This document shows, one piece after another, positions 14,401 to 27,359 of a DNA stretch of 64,000 bases. The position numbers were made by a program, and so were the translations under genes. Under the pieces are notes generated by a model that did not search any database, was not told the origin of the DNA, and saw only the letters and a program-made list of their open reading frames with translations. The stretch's first letter is position 1, and each line of letters opens with the position of its first letter. The stretch is from Glandiceps talaboti (taxonomy: Eukaryota; Hemichordata; Enteropneusta; Spengelidae), in NCBI RefSeq assembly GCF_964340395.1, contig NC_135550.1, positions 11,694,408 to 11,758,407 on the forward strand, written 5' to 3'.

Positions 14401-15435
14401 ATCTAAAAGCAGTCACATTTATGGCATATTAATTGTGTATTATTATTAATATTCAATTTATTACCATAAAACGATTTATAGATACATACATTGTAGGTAT
14501 AAATTCACTTAATTCTGAGTTTTGTATCAGACCAACAATCCATGTAATAAACGTATTCAAAACTATTGTTGGTCGAAATTGACAAAAAACAGTAGCGATC
14601 ACAATTGGATATAGGCTACATTGGCAATTAGGTCTTATAGTGATGTAATGGTTACCATGGAAACTGTATCAGCTTTCTACATGATGCATTGGTTCTATAT
14701 TCTAGAAAGCCTGGGGAGATGGGGAGAGTACATACTTAGAAAGAAAGACTCGGTCTTAATAAATATGGGGTCCATGTATAATATGGCATAATGGCCAGTC
14801 ACGTGACTTTCCCCATTATCCGTACTGATACATATTAGATTCCCTTATTTCCATGGCAACCACACGCCTGAGTAATAAGTTTTTCTATTGATAGTAACAA
14901 CATACTGTACCACATGTGAAGAGTGTTGTTCTCTCTCTGTGTACATTGCATCTTAGCCTATCCATCATATCATTTTGATGATAAACTCAAGTAGACATTT
15001 ATCAGTGGAATGTCTTGGATGTAGCTATTAATTGACCATGAAATATATCACTAAGTGAAATGAAATTGAGGAAAGCAAAAATGCGACTCATGCACATGTT
15101 ATTTCTCTTTCTCAATTTTATATTTCATAAAAGATCGAGCAAAGTGATTTTCAAACTGGCATTTCTAGATGTAATGCTATCATCAAGCGAGTTGCAACAG
15201 GAAAACATACTAATCAAGTGATTTATAAGTAGAGGCAGCAGATGTCACCACGAAATGTTCTCCATTACGATTTATTTACATATTCGTCATCATTTTGTTG
15301 TCATTTTCAATTCGTGGAGATTTGTTCTAATTTTCACCTCACTACACATCACTGATTGTATCTTGAGTCAATTCAATATCTGGCTCTCTCTGTAGTTTGT
15401 GTAAACATCACAGAACCAGCACCTACTGGGTATTA
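11434..15435. other. Non-coding region
   Basis: No exon is recognisable. The stretch around 13670-14060 has repeated TAAAATGGGGTC-like phrases between a G run and C-rich sequence and looks like an old interspersed repeat, but I cannot set its ends. Confidence 0.45.
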
Positions 15436-15440
15436 TTACA

Positions 15441-15920
15441 ATGGCCACATGGATCACAAATGGGTATTTCTTTTGGATTTTTTTTAATTCCTAAGACACT
15501 ACTCTGTGTTTTCCTACTTGTAACAATGTAAAATAGCATTGATCAAGTCTGTGTTTGTAACTCAATAATAAATTACAAAAAACTAAAAACTGTAAAAAGT
15601 TTTTGTTATTGTACGTACAGTTTATTGAGTTACAAAGAAGGGATTTAGTATAAGTTGCTTCACATTGTTTTTCAAACTCTACAACATAGTTGAGTTGTTT
15701 AATATGAATTGATGTTACTCATATGGACACTTTAATCAAAGCCACATCAATTAATTGGCACATTTTTTAAATTCATTTTTTATTGTCAATATTGTCTTTT
15801 GCCATGATTGTATGTGTATGTTCTTTTTCATTGTTTTTGTCAGCTATAAAACATACTAGTGTTGTTTTATTAATTGAAAATAAATCCAAAATAAATACCC
15901 ATTTGTCATCTATATAGCCA
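15441..15920. mobile_element. Inverted-repeat (foldback/MITE-like) element
   Basis: Arms at about 15441-15492 and 15875-15920 are inverted copies sharing ACAAATGGGTATTT and TTTTGGATTT. The interior has no coding potential. A 70-bp segment containing ACTTTAATCAAAG occurs both inside (about 15725) and just outside the right arm (about 15913), so boundaries are uncertain. It would be non-autonomous. Confidence 0.6.
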
Positions 15921-16148
15921 CTTTAATCAAAGTCACAGCAATTAACTGGCACATTTTTTAATTCATTTTTTATTGCCAATATCTCTTTTGTCATGTTCTG
16001 CTTTTGGCTTTCTTACAATCCATAATGACATCTTTAGTTTGCATCCTCACAAATCATTATGTATCTTTAGCTAGGTATTCTGAATGAAATCCACAACAGT
16101 TGAAAGATTTGTTTCCGATTTAATCATCTTTTTTACCTAAATTGTCTG

Positions 16149-16399
16149 AATGACTTTGCATAGATTTTTCTCCATATTTAGTAATGTTTCAAGCACACTT
16201 TTGTACAACATCTTTGCATAGATTTTCCCCATATTTAGTCATCTGTTTTAAGCAAACTTTTGTACAATGACTTTACATAGATTTTCCCCATATTTAGTCA
16301 TCTGTTTTAAGCACACTTTTGTGCAATGACTTTACAAATTACATAGATTTTCCCCATATTTAGTCATCTGTTTTAAGCATACTTTTGTACAATGACTTT
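16149..16399. repeat. Tandem repeat, 60-70 bp unit, about 4 copies
   Basis: Units share CATAGATTTTCCCCATATTT, then a TAGTCATCTGTTTTAAGC phrase and TTTTGTACAATGAC. The unit length varies through small indels. Confidence 0.9.
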
Positions 16400-17274
16400 G
16401 TATCTAATTTATCATTCTTATTGATGAGGCCTAAAAGCTGATGACCTGAAGACCCACTGGTTATTTTTTTCAAACGTTTCTCTTTTTTACACACAGAGTA
16501 TAAGTATAAGGCTAATAATGCTAAAACTCATCACCCATTCATTCCGCTTGTTTCAGTACAAAATTGTAAAACATGAAAAGTATTAAAGCTGCCATACAAA
16601 TTAAATCTTGATAAAAATGACTTACAATGAACCACAGCTAATAGAGAAAATTTGAAAAAAACCACCTAATCTTTTAACCCAAGGTTTTGTAAAAGATGCA
16701 CTATAAATTCAATACATGATGAATTTCAATTCATTTCTTATTTTTTTTAATCCATAATGTTGAATAAGAATTGAAGCAGTATTCCCTGTAGACGAAGCAG
16801 TGTTCCCTCTAGGGCCTATCAAATATGCACTTGTAGTGCAGTCACTATGTCTACTATAGCAAAGAAAATTGGATTTTTGCACAGCCTATTACAATTTACA
16901 TATATTGGTATTAATGAGAAATAAAGCTACACAGTCAGTAAAATAATTGACTTTGACAGTTAGATAGGTGTATGATCTATCTTTTTTACCCGTGGCTAAA
17001 AGTATTTAAATAGTGTTGGAAATTACCTTGGAAAAGGTGCTTATAAATACCTCTTATACCTCATGCCTCTTGAACTATCTTGCTCAAAGTAGATTTTTTG
17101 AAATATTGTATTATAGCTTTGTTGTTTTTTGAAGAATGCTAATAGTCTTTCAGTGGTTAATTACAGTTTATCCTTTACTGTACCCAAAGATGGTAAAAGG
17201 TGTTCACATGAGAGTTTTTATTATTTTATTCCACTCTCACTTAAAGTATGATGCATGATCTTCCTTCACTCTTA

Positions 17275-17545
17275 CCAACCAATAAACTAACCAAAAACCA
17301 ACCAACCAACAAACAAACAAACAAACAAACAAACAAAACAAACAAACAAACAACCAACCAACCAACCAACCACACCATTCAACAATTGACCAATCAACAA
17401 CCACCTTACTTTAACTTATCTACAAACCTACCTACCTATCAACAAAAACCAACCATCAAACCCACTTTTAATCAACCAACCAACAAATAAACCAACCAAC
17501 AGAAAGAACAACCAACAATGACAACCAACCAACCAACCATCAATT
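17275..17545. repeat. AACC/AAAC simple-sequence region
   Basis: Degenerate AACC and AAAC tetranucleotides. The 80-codon ORF across it is a low-complexity artefact. Confidence 0.9.
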
Positions 17546-17559
17546 CATATCACCTATTT

Positions 17560-18760
17560 TGAGCAAAATTTACTTAATATCTATAAATTATTTGAAATAG
17601 ACATTTTATCGATTTCCCTTCCGTGTAATTTATTCTATCATCCCTACACATTTTCATATATCTACATCACATTTCTTGGTTTCAAATTTTACAAAATAAT
17701 CTTACACTAGCAATTCCCTTTGTGTGTTGAATTGCCACCTTAAGACTTTTCTTTTCAATTTGATTGCCTCAGACTGGCTAAAATATTACAATGGCATATA
17801 ATGTTTACAGTCAACATATTTACTTGTTGTGTACATCTGATAATATATCCAATAATCTGATTTCAATTTTATCCCAAATATTTTCAAATCATTTAAAAGT
17901 TATTTTCTCAATTCTCAGTTCTGCAATTGGAATTTGGAATTTCCATTTAACCAGTTTAAAGCTGCACTGGCTGCTGGAACATATTTTTTAAAATATCAGA
18001 TATAAAGACTTACTCATATTATCATACACCCTGAACAGTATTGAATCATCTGTGTGTAAATGTATTAGTACAGCTGTAAACATAATGATTTATCCAATCA
18101 AATTGATTTTGGGGTCGGCACCTAAAAATCAGCGCCCCCAACATGTTACTGTACTACTTATGGATAAAGTCGACCTCTAATTAACATGTACACTGTCTAA
18201 TTATTGGTATTTTAACAATTTTCAGAAAATACATTGTTGGTTTTCTGACCAAAAAAAAATACTATTCCAATCCAGTTGCAGCTAAAAGTGCAGTTTTAAG
18301 CTTTACAGCACATATTGTTTGCAGTGGCACGTAAATGAGTAGAGTATACATGTCTTGTATATGCAAAGTGGTATTCCATTATGCTGCAGACACCTTCACC
18401 AGAGGGCCATAGGCAATATTCAACTACTTATTGTTGAACAGTCTCAACATATGTCAACCCCTTAATTGTAATTGAGAGAACAAGTATTCATAGAAGTGAC
18501 AAACCCCAATGGGGTGTTTGAGTAGAACACAGTCCCAATCTGATTAAAATCTAATAGACAGGTCACATAGGTATTCAGTCGAATCTTTTTACCATATTAT
18601 TTTTTTATACGCAGTGAGATCTGAATGGCCAGTCAGATGAAGAAAGTGGTGATCACGATGAATATGAAAACCCGTAATATAAAAGGACGACTCAAGCACA
18701 AATAACAGTCATGCGATGGAATCAAACAACTGGACAACTTCTACATCAGATTTTAATGAA
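17560..18760. other. Non-coding region
   Basis: No exon, RNA gene or clear repeat seen. Confidence 0.4.
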
Positions 18761-18764
18761 ATTT

Positions 18765-18945
18765 GAATTCAGACCTGAATACTTACTTTGTAAACTCATT
18801 TTCCTTTTTGTATCAATCTTTACTTATTTCAGTCCTAAATACTTACTTTGTGAACTTATTTTCAGTTATCAAAGTAAGTATTCAGAACTGAATTCATACA
18901 ACATTTCTTTTAAAACACTGTACAAAAATGTTTTAAAAGAAATAA
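18765..18945. repeat. Cluster of two hairpins
   Basis: GAATTCAGACCTGAATACTT near 18767 pairs with its near-perfect inverse ending near 18893. Immediately after, TTTCTTTTAAAACA pairs with TGTTTTAAAAGAAA across a short loop. Confidence 0.75.
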
Positions 18946-19867
18946 GCTGTATGCATGAGTTTAATACATGTTGTCATCTGGTTTTAGTATGTTTATAGCA
19001 AGTTTGATAGAATTGGCCAGTAAATGTCTCATATTAAAACAACAATTGTAACTCTGGTATGGCACAAAATGAAACAAATATTTTTGTATAAAAATTTCCT
19101 GTACAAAAATTGCAAGTTTGATATATTGTTTTAAAATATTTATAACCAAAAATTGCAAGTTTGTTATCTTATAAGATATTTTTTAAATAAAAATTTCACG
19201 TTTACTCAGTTTGTTTACAATGTTATTTGCATTTTTTCTCATGTTGCAATCTATTGAATTATAAAAATGTACTTGGGTATTTGTTGTTTCACATTCATTT
19301 TCCAACTAGTGAAGCTGTTTTTATTTAATTAAAATTCCAAAACATATATCAATTTTTCATCCATATGACCACTTTAAAACAATGTGTCTACTATAAAAAG
19401 CAAGTTTTGGGCAATGATACTTCTAGTGTTTTAGCCATTTCCAACTGTATTTTCATCATGCTTGAATTGCACACAAATCAATCTTAATTGAACAGTTCTC
19501 AAAATATGATATTTCATATACATATATATTATATTATCATTTTTATGGTGTCTTAATACATTAGCTATAAAATATTTAATGACATGAAACCCTCCAGTGC
19601 ATTCAATTTTGAATAATTCAATGAACCGAATGATTGATTTACAAAATAAATAAATGTGTATATTATATAGGACAGTCTTCTTCCCTGTCTTTTCTTATCA
19701 ACTCTATAATATCATCCATTTTAATATCAAAACCTTCATTTTGATCAGGTATTGAAGGGGCACAAGCTGAGTTGATATAGTTTGGGGTTTAAATTTTGTT
19801 GTATATTTAAAAAAAAGTGCTAACAGCATTCTACTTACTGAAGCATACATAACCATCACATACAACT

Positions 19868-20224
19868 AAAATGATGTAGGCTTGGTGTTTCACTCCTGGG
19901 ACATTATGTGTTTGGCACAGAGCTAGACAGACATATTTCAACTCTAGACTAACAATAACAGAGACACGATAAACACAGCAGGATCCTCACATTGAACAGT
20001 GATAAGCAGTTCTATTCTTTCACAGTGCAGTAAAAACTGGATTCTTATTGTGTATTTTCTAACTGATAATTAACATTTCAACTTGACTACTTCTACATCC
20101 CCACTGTGCATGATGGCCATGACACTTTGTATGTAATTGTTTCTTTTACATTAGAAGTTGTCTGAGGGTGTGTATTAAATGTCATGTCACATGAGTGAAA
20201 CACCAAGCTTACATCACTTTAGCT
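19868..20224. mobile_element. MITE-like element with about 35-bp inverted ends
   Basis: The left end reads ATGATGTAGGCTTGGTGTTT and the right end carries its inverse with few mismatches (GCTTGGTGTTTCACTC shared). About 360 bp, no ORF, so a non-autonomous DNA transposon. No clear target-site duplication was found. Confidence 0.65.
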
Positions 20225-21164
20225 GTAGGTAATGACCGCACTCAAACTTAAAACAAGAAAATGACATAATTTTTTTATAGGGATAAAACATGTTGAGGAA
20301 ATCCTTACTATGCAATCAACTATGCTCACAAAAGACAACTGTAGTGTCATCAAATACATACACCAACATTAACTCTAGAATAGTTTAATCAAGGTCTTGT
20401 CTCAGTATTTTAATTTGTGTGAAATTTTCAATACATGAGGTGATTTTCAAGGGAAACAGTGATGTAACAGAATAAGGTCATAATGGGAGTACTGTCATCT
20501 ATATATCTATATAGTGAGCTGAAATAAAAATTGCATGTACACGGGTTAACCTTATTAAACTTTGGTAATGTAAACTGATAAAATGCTAGCAATTGCCATG
20601 ATACTTTATATACCTGTATAATCTGGGATTTTATGAATGGCTTTAAGCAGTGAAAAGCTGTTGGTAGCATTTGTTCAATGGATGTCGGCAACTTTCATTT
20701 GTTCATAAACAAAAGAAACCACATTTGATTCAATGACTGTCACTAATTGTAGAAAACAGTCTACCGATTCTGTCTTTGATGGTAACCTCTCTACATTAGG
20801 GCCTACATCATTAGGCAGCAACACAATCGAAGTATTTGGTGGCTGAAACTGCATCGTTCTTGTTTTATAATTAACGTACACGATACAATGTACAACTGGG
20901 ATATATTGAGTGATGTATTTACAACGATTGAGGTGAAAGTCTTCACACGAAATTCACGCATCCATCGATATTTCTCAATCGAATTGCCTGCTGTGTAGTT
21001 CAGCGTGTAACAGTATTAACGTTAAACTAAGAACTAGGTGTCACCTTATAATATATAAAGCACACAGAAGTGTTACAAATTATGTAGTCACACGACTGAC
21101 TGCTGGAGGGGGGGGGGCAGGTGTCAGCTTTCTCCTTTACCTTCAGAAGAACTCATGCTTCACT

Positions 21165-21275
<111 letters not shown>

Positions 21276-21342
21276 TGTTTGTCTTTCAACTGGAATGATA
21301 AGTGCTGACACTCTCTTGAGGCAGAGCTACAAATGAATGAAT

Positions 21343-21475
21343 AAAAAACCTCTCTCTCTCTCTCTCTCTTGACTTTTTACATTCAATTATGAGGCAGGCA
21401 ATAGCTAATTGAGGCAGAGCTACAAATAAAGAACTAAAAAAAAACTCTCTCTATCTCTCTCTCGATCTCTCTCTC

Positions 21476-21541
<66 letters not shown>
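21343..21541. repeat. (CT)n microsatellites
   Basis: Two CT runs (about 21343-21370 and 21447-21541) separated by a short unique segment. A GAGGCAGAGCTACAAAT phrase occurs before each run, so the unit was locally duplicated. Confidence 0.9.
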
Positions 21542-21542
<1 letters not shown>

Positions 21543-21544
21543 AG

Positions 21545-24500
21545 CGGGAGAAATGACTGACAAAAACACTGAGATCGCTCAGTTTTGGAAATACATACCT
21601 GAATGAGATTCTAATTTCAGTGTTGTTAATTCCTGTGTAACTCCCACATATATGTTAGTGGCAAACACAAGTAAAAGCGCTCTCAGGCTAGAGTTGCCAA
21701 AGATCCCGGGAAACATCGAGTCCGTACCCAACGTGTTGCGTTTAAAACGCCGATAAATCTCTTGATATTATTTTTCTTAATACGATGTTATTTCGTTCTT
21801 GTCACATCATCACGCTGGTTCTGCCAAGAATATACCGACAATCGAGCCAAGCCGCGAAAGGGGTATACCGTGTACAACTTCAAGACAAGACCTTCGGATA
21901 GTCACTGCTTTGTCATAGGAAGTAACATAAATGATATCGATGTCATGGTCATGGAGCCCGCATGAGTTTGATGTTCTTGCGTATCCACGAGCGTTAGAAT
22001 GTTATCAAATAATATTATCATCGGCAGTCACTTACGGAGCTCGAAGGCGTTTCTTGCAATTCAAAGAAAGTCTCGGCCGATATCTTTGCATAACATAATA
22101 CATGTAGTATTTGAAACCATGTCGTGTGTTCGGTACGATGGAAAATAACATTAACGATATCTGGCTTGTTGGTTTGACCTGCAACCTACACGTCCCTATA
22201 CGTCATAACGATACATATGGATAGCATTCCACACTTCAACATGATTAACAGCAACGCTTCCCGTGTCGAAGCGGTCCCCCTAGGTCTACTAGTTTATGTT
22301 CGTGTTTAACGAGAAGGCATATGTTCCGCCTCGTCTCAAACCACAGCCTGTTTTACGGCAACGTTCTTAACGAGCCTCCCATGGCCACAGGACTTATTTC
22401 GAAATGTAGTGGTAGAAATAATAACTCTCGATGTTCCGTTCTCAATAGCAAAAAAATTAATTCCTTGAAATATAAATATTGCACGTGTTGGCTCCACCTT
22501 TTTTTATATTTGCGTTCATACATTATGAATTGGAATAATATTTTTCTTGGCGCAGAGTTGTTATATATTATAATATTAAACTCTATTTGGACAGACTTCG
22601 TCTTAAAGATATTTTTATAATACATATATGTACACTAAAATAACATTTAGCGATAGATCATTTTTAATTGAAAGCAACCACTTTGAGTTGAGCGTCTCAG
22701 GCCCCTTTGCAAGCTTTTAAAACTCAAGGTCGTGGTCTTGACTACTATTACATGTAATGCTGAAATTCACCCCTGTACATGTACGTGTTCTTTTTGTGGC
22801 TTTTATTTCTCAATATCTTCATGATCTTTAAGAATTGTAAAATTATATAGGAATGAATATTTTGTATTGATGTATTTCGTATTTTCTCTATTTTAATCCT
22901 GGGATTTTTATACTCTGAGCCTTATTGATTTTAAAAAGTTACATACTCGTTAGCTTGGTAGAATTCTATACTTCGGGATCGACTTGTAGTTTTAGAGTAT
23001 TTGTAAAATCCTGGGATTTAAAACAGTCTGAAACTTTCTTGACATTATTACAGTTGAGAGTCTTCAGTCGGAGAGAGTCGTGATGTTTGTTTAATGCGGA
23101 TTTTTTTTCCTTTGTAGTTGTCAGCGCCGTTGTCATCAGTATACTGCAGTATGGGTCACTAGACTAGGCTGTCAGTTAATATCGGACTATCCCAATACCA
23201 ACACACATGTCTTTTGTGTAGGCCATCACATCTGAAACACACACACACAGCTGTTGGTATAGTATATCTCAATGTAGACTACTCGTGTCAAAGGATTACC
23301 GAGAAATATGACAAATTGCCTAAGTGTATACACACGCGAAAATAGTTTAATACCATATATCGTTACAGTCTGCCTCGCCCTATATTAAAGACGTCACTTG
23401 GGAGTCGGAAAACGCATCTGTTGAAATTCAAAATGTTATAACGAAAGATATCTATGACCAGAAAAGCTTGTCGAAGAGTGAAAGGTTTCAATCCAATATT
23501 TAGACAACTTTATTTGGCGAACACACATCTATCTTTCTTAAAAGGTTAAGTTTAGGGTGAGCTGACAATACAAATATATCGTGATTTATTATTGTATTTT
23601 CCTGAACAACGCATGCCGAAATCAGTGACTTTTAACCGCTGTAAGTGAAAGAGCATTGAGAATGGAGAGGTGGGGGCTTACTTTGAATACCATCCTCGAA
23701 GGTATTTTTTTATTTTTAAACGAGAACAGTATGTTGATGTCATGAAATAATAAATGGCAGCAGTTACATGACACAGAATAAAGTTTCCTACCACCGGAGG
23801 TGGGTGTAGCTGCCCTGTACAATCACACACAATGCATACATACACAGGCTCACACACAATGCATTGTTTCTCAAATAGGAATTGAAATAAAACATTGCAT
23901 CTGGTGTCTAGTGTTACAGCTATAAATAGCTATACTATTGATAAAGTATCCACGAATAGCGACGATTATGTCAGAAGGTAAGTAAGCCATAATATTTTCT
24001 TTTTGAGTTCACTGAATTCATTCAATCTGTAACCAATTACAATGCACAAGTGGTGCTTGTAATTTAAGAGGCAAAGAATCGTTAGAGCCCATGTAAGCTG
24101 AAATAAGATTTTATTGACTTTGTCCTTTTACAGACTCAATCCCGTACCAAAACGCCGGACACCATTTTCTTAGAAATTGATCGGCCTGAGGGAATGTCTC
24201 AATATGTCGCATGGACCCAGAAAAGCGAAATTCGTTCATTTGGTGTGGGGTGGGTTTCGTTCGTTTCTATGACTAAACTTTGTTTTTCCCGCAATTAGCT
24301 ATTTAATTGTGATCGTTTCACATGTACACGTTCATCATGCAAATAAACACAAACAATCAGGAATATCCCCGCCCCATATGGATAAATGTTTATCCCGCTC
24401 AGGATAATTATCCCGAAAAAATAACCGGATATGAGTGGGTGATGAAAAAAAAGATGGACCACTGCTGCTAGAAAAAAATATATCTTGGCAGGGAAGTGAT

Positions 24501-24600
24501 GCACAGGTTCGAGTATACTGTTCAACCTGCTCGTACCTCTCCAACCAGGACACTTGTCAAATCATGACAAACAGTTTCAAACACATGTCAGGGACCAGTC
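21545..24600. other. Non-coding region, CpG-richer at 21545-22330
   Basis: The first 800 bp are visibly richer in CG dinucleotides than the surroundings, as a promoter region could be, but no exon can be assigned. The remainder shows no gene I recognise. Confidence 0.35.
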
Positions 24601-24617
24601 ACTTTCGTTAGCCTGTG

Positions 24618-24708
<91 letters not shown>
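24618..24708. repeat. (TA)n microsatellite
   Basis: About 45 TA units directly abutting the palindrome at 24708. Confidence 0.97.
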
Positions 24709-24711
<3 letters not shown>

Positions 24712-24913
24712 TTGGTAGTACTGGAACTCTTTCTTGGGTGTAACTCGGAGTTTCACGCATATTGCGATCATCAGACAGAGTGTCATCAGAGTGTCTGATG
24801 ATCGCAATATGCGTGAAACTCCGAGTTACACCCAAGAAAGAGTTCCAGTACTACCAAAACTATTACGCTCTGCCACTGCGGTATAGAGCACTGTCTTAGC
24901 AGATTGATACTCA
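24708..24913. mobile_element. Palindromic foldback repeat, locus 1
   Basis: Two 70-bp arms (24708-24777 and about 24793-24862) are perfect inverse copies, beginning AGTTTTGGTAGTACTGGAAC. They are followed by a unique tail containing CACTGCGGTATAGAGCACTG. The same arm and tail recur at 58787-58985. No coding potential. Confidence 0.9.
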
Positions 24914-25572
24914 CCGAGTTATATATATATATATATATTTGTTCTTTTCTCTGTTTCTTTCATAAATTGTTTAAATATTACTTCATGTAAGGGTTCAAAC
25001 CTGACTATAAATAAAATAAAATACCATGGCATAAAAACCTCAATGATGTTTATTTAATTGAAAATGTATGAAATATGTAGTTTTCTAAATAAAATATGTG
25101 TGTGATAGAACAGCATCTTTTTACTCTCTGTATTACCCAGTGCGAAAACCAAACAGAAAATTGTGGCAACAAAAGTAGGTGTTCAACATTGACGTAAAAA
25201 AAATCCGGATATCTCAAAGAAGCAAAGGAAAAAAAGTTGCCAGCATAGGCGAAGGAGAAAAAAATAATTCTCAGGCAAGCAGGTGGGAAAAAAATAATGA
25301 CTCTCCACAAATCTTCCAAGGCCCCCCCCCAGGATATCGTATGGTCTACCCCTAACTGTTTATATCGCGTAATTACCATTGAATGTTCAGTGGCACGTAA
25401 CTACGAAATAGCGCATGTGGAAGCATATATGTACGCTTTCTACTCTAAGAGACCTTCAAAAAGAGACACGTGTCTGACTTCGGTTGTGAAAGGCAATTTT
25501 TCAGTACACATCTTTAAAGAATATTTTATCTGAAATCATTTTACATGTTTATGCCAATCAGGATAAAATCAT

Positions 25573-26256
<684 letters not shown>

Positions 26257-26259
26257 CCA

Positions 26260-27090
26260 TCTAATGTACTTTCCGTATATAACCCAATCAAGATAGATCA
26301 TGGTAACTGTCAACAAAAGTATTTATCAGAATCGGGATAAATACGGAAAGTATATTGCACGTTTTATCCCGAATTAGAGATATCGCTGAATACAATTCTT
26401 TAGGAGTAACCACAACATGAAACGGTGCATTCTTGTAGTTCACTGAATTCATTCAATCTGTAACCAATTACATTGCACAAACGATAGATCATTCGGGTTT
26501 ATGTGCGTTTTCCCACTTGAAAGCCATTCCTGAAACATTCCTGAAGTCGCACTGAAGCACAAGTTATCAAGATAAAACTTGCCGAAGCCTTCATTGAAGA
26601 CAAATCGCCCAATTGGTGTGTTATATGGCAAGTTATAGTGCAAATTTGAATGGTGTCTCTAGGTACAGAACTGCATAATTTATTGACCAATTTGTCATTT
26701 GACCTTGAACATGGCAGTCAAAGTCAAAGGTCAAAGTATAAAAAGAAAGCTTACCTTTCATTCCTTTGGTGTATAGGCATTTAAATATATGGAGTCATTG
26801 TTTATTCAACTTCTTGAGTTAACTTAGAAAGAAAGAAAAATTGGTCATTTAATTGAAAATGTTTGTCATGGTAAATGGTCAATGTCTCATTGGAAGGCTA
26901 ACCATTGATAATGGGAGGGTAGACACTTCAATGGTGTCCATATGTATTAAACTTTTGGAGGTAACAGGCAAATTTGCTTTTCTTATCACAAATATGCTCG
27001 CCAGTTTGCCAAGGGCAAGAAATTAAGTGATGTGAACCTTAGATTATTTTGTCTAAATGGAAGATAAACATGATTCGGATATTAACACAG
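26260..27090. other. Non-coding region
   Basis: No exon or RNA gene recognised. Confidence 0.4.
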
Positions 27091-27145
27091 CATGGTGATT
27101 TATAATAAACGTTTCTCTGTGATTTCCAGTCAGTGTCAAATCAAT

Positions 27146-27352
<207 letters not shown>

Positions 27353-27359
27353 ACAAAGA

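Noticed and set aside
20675-20881. 68-codon minus-strand ORF (MQFQPPNTSIVLLPNDVGPN and on) as a first exon
   Set aside because: The composition looks protein-like, but there is no recognisable domain, no convincing donor and no linked exon.
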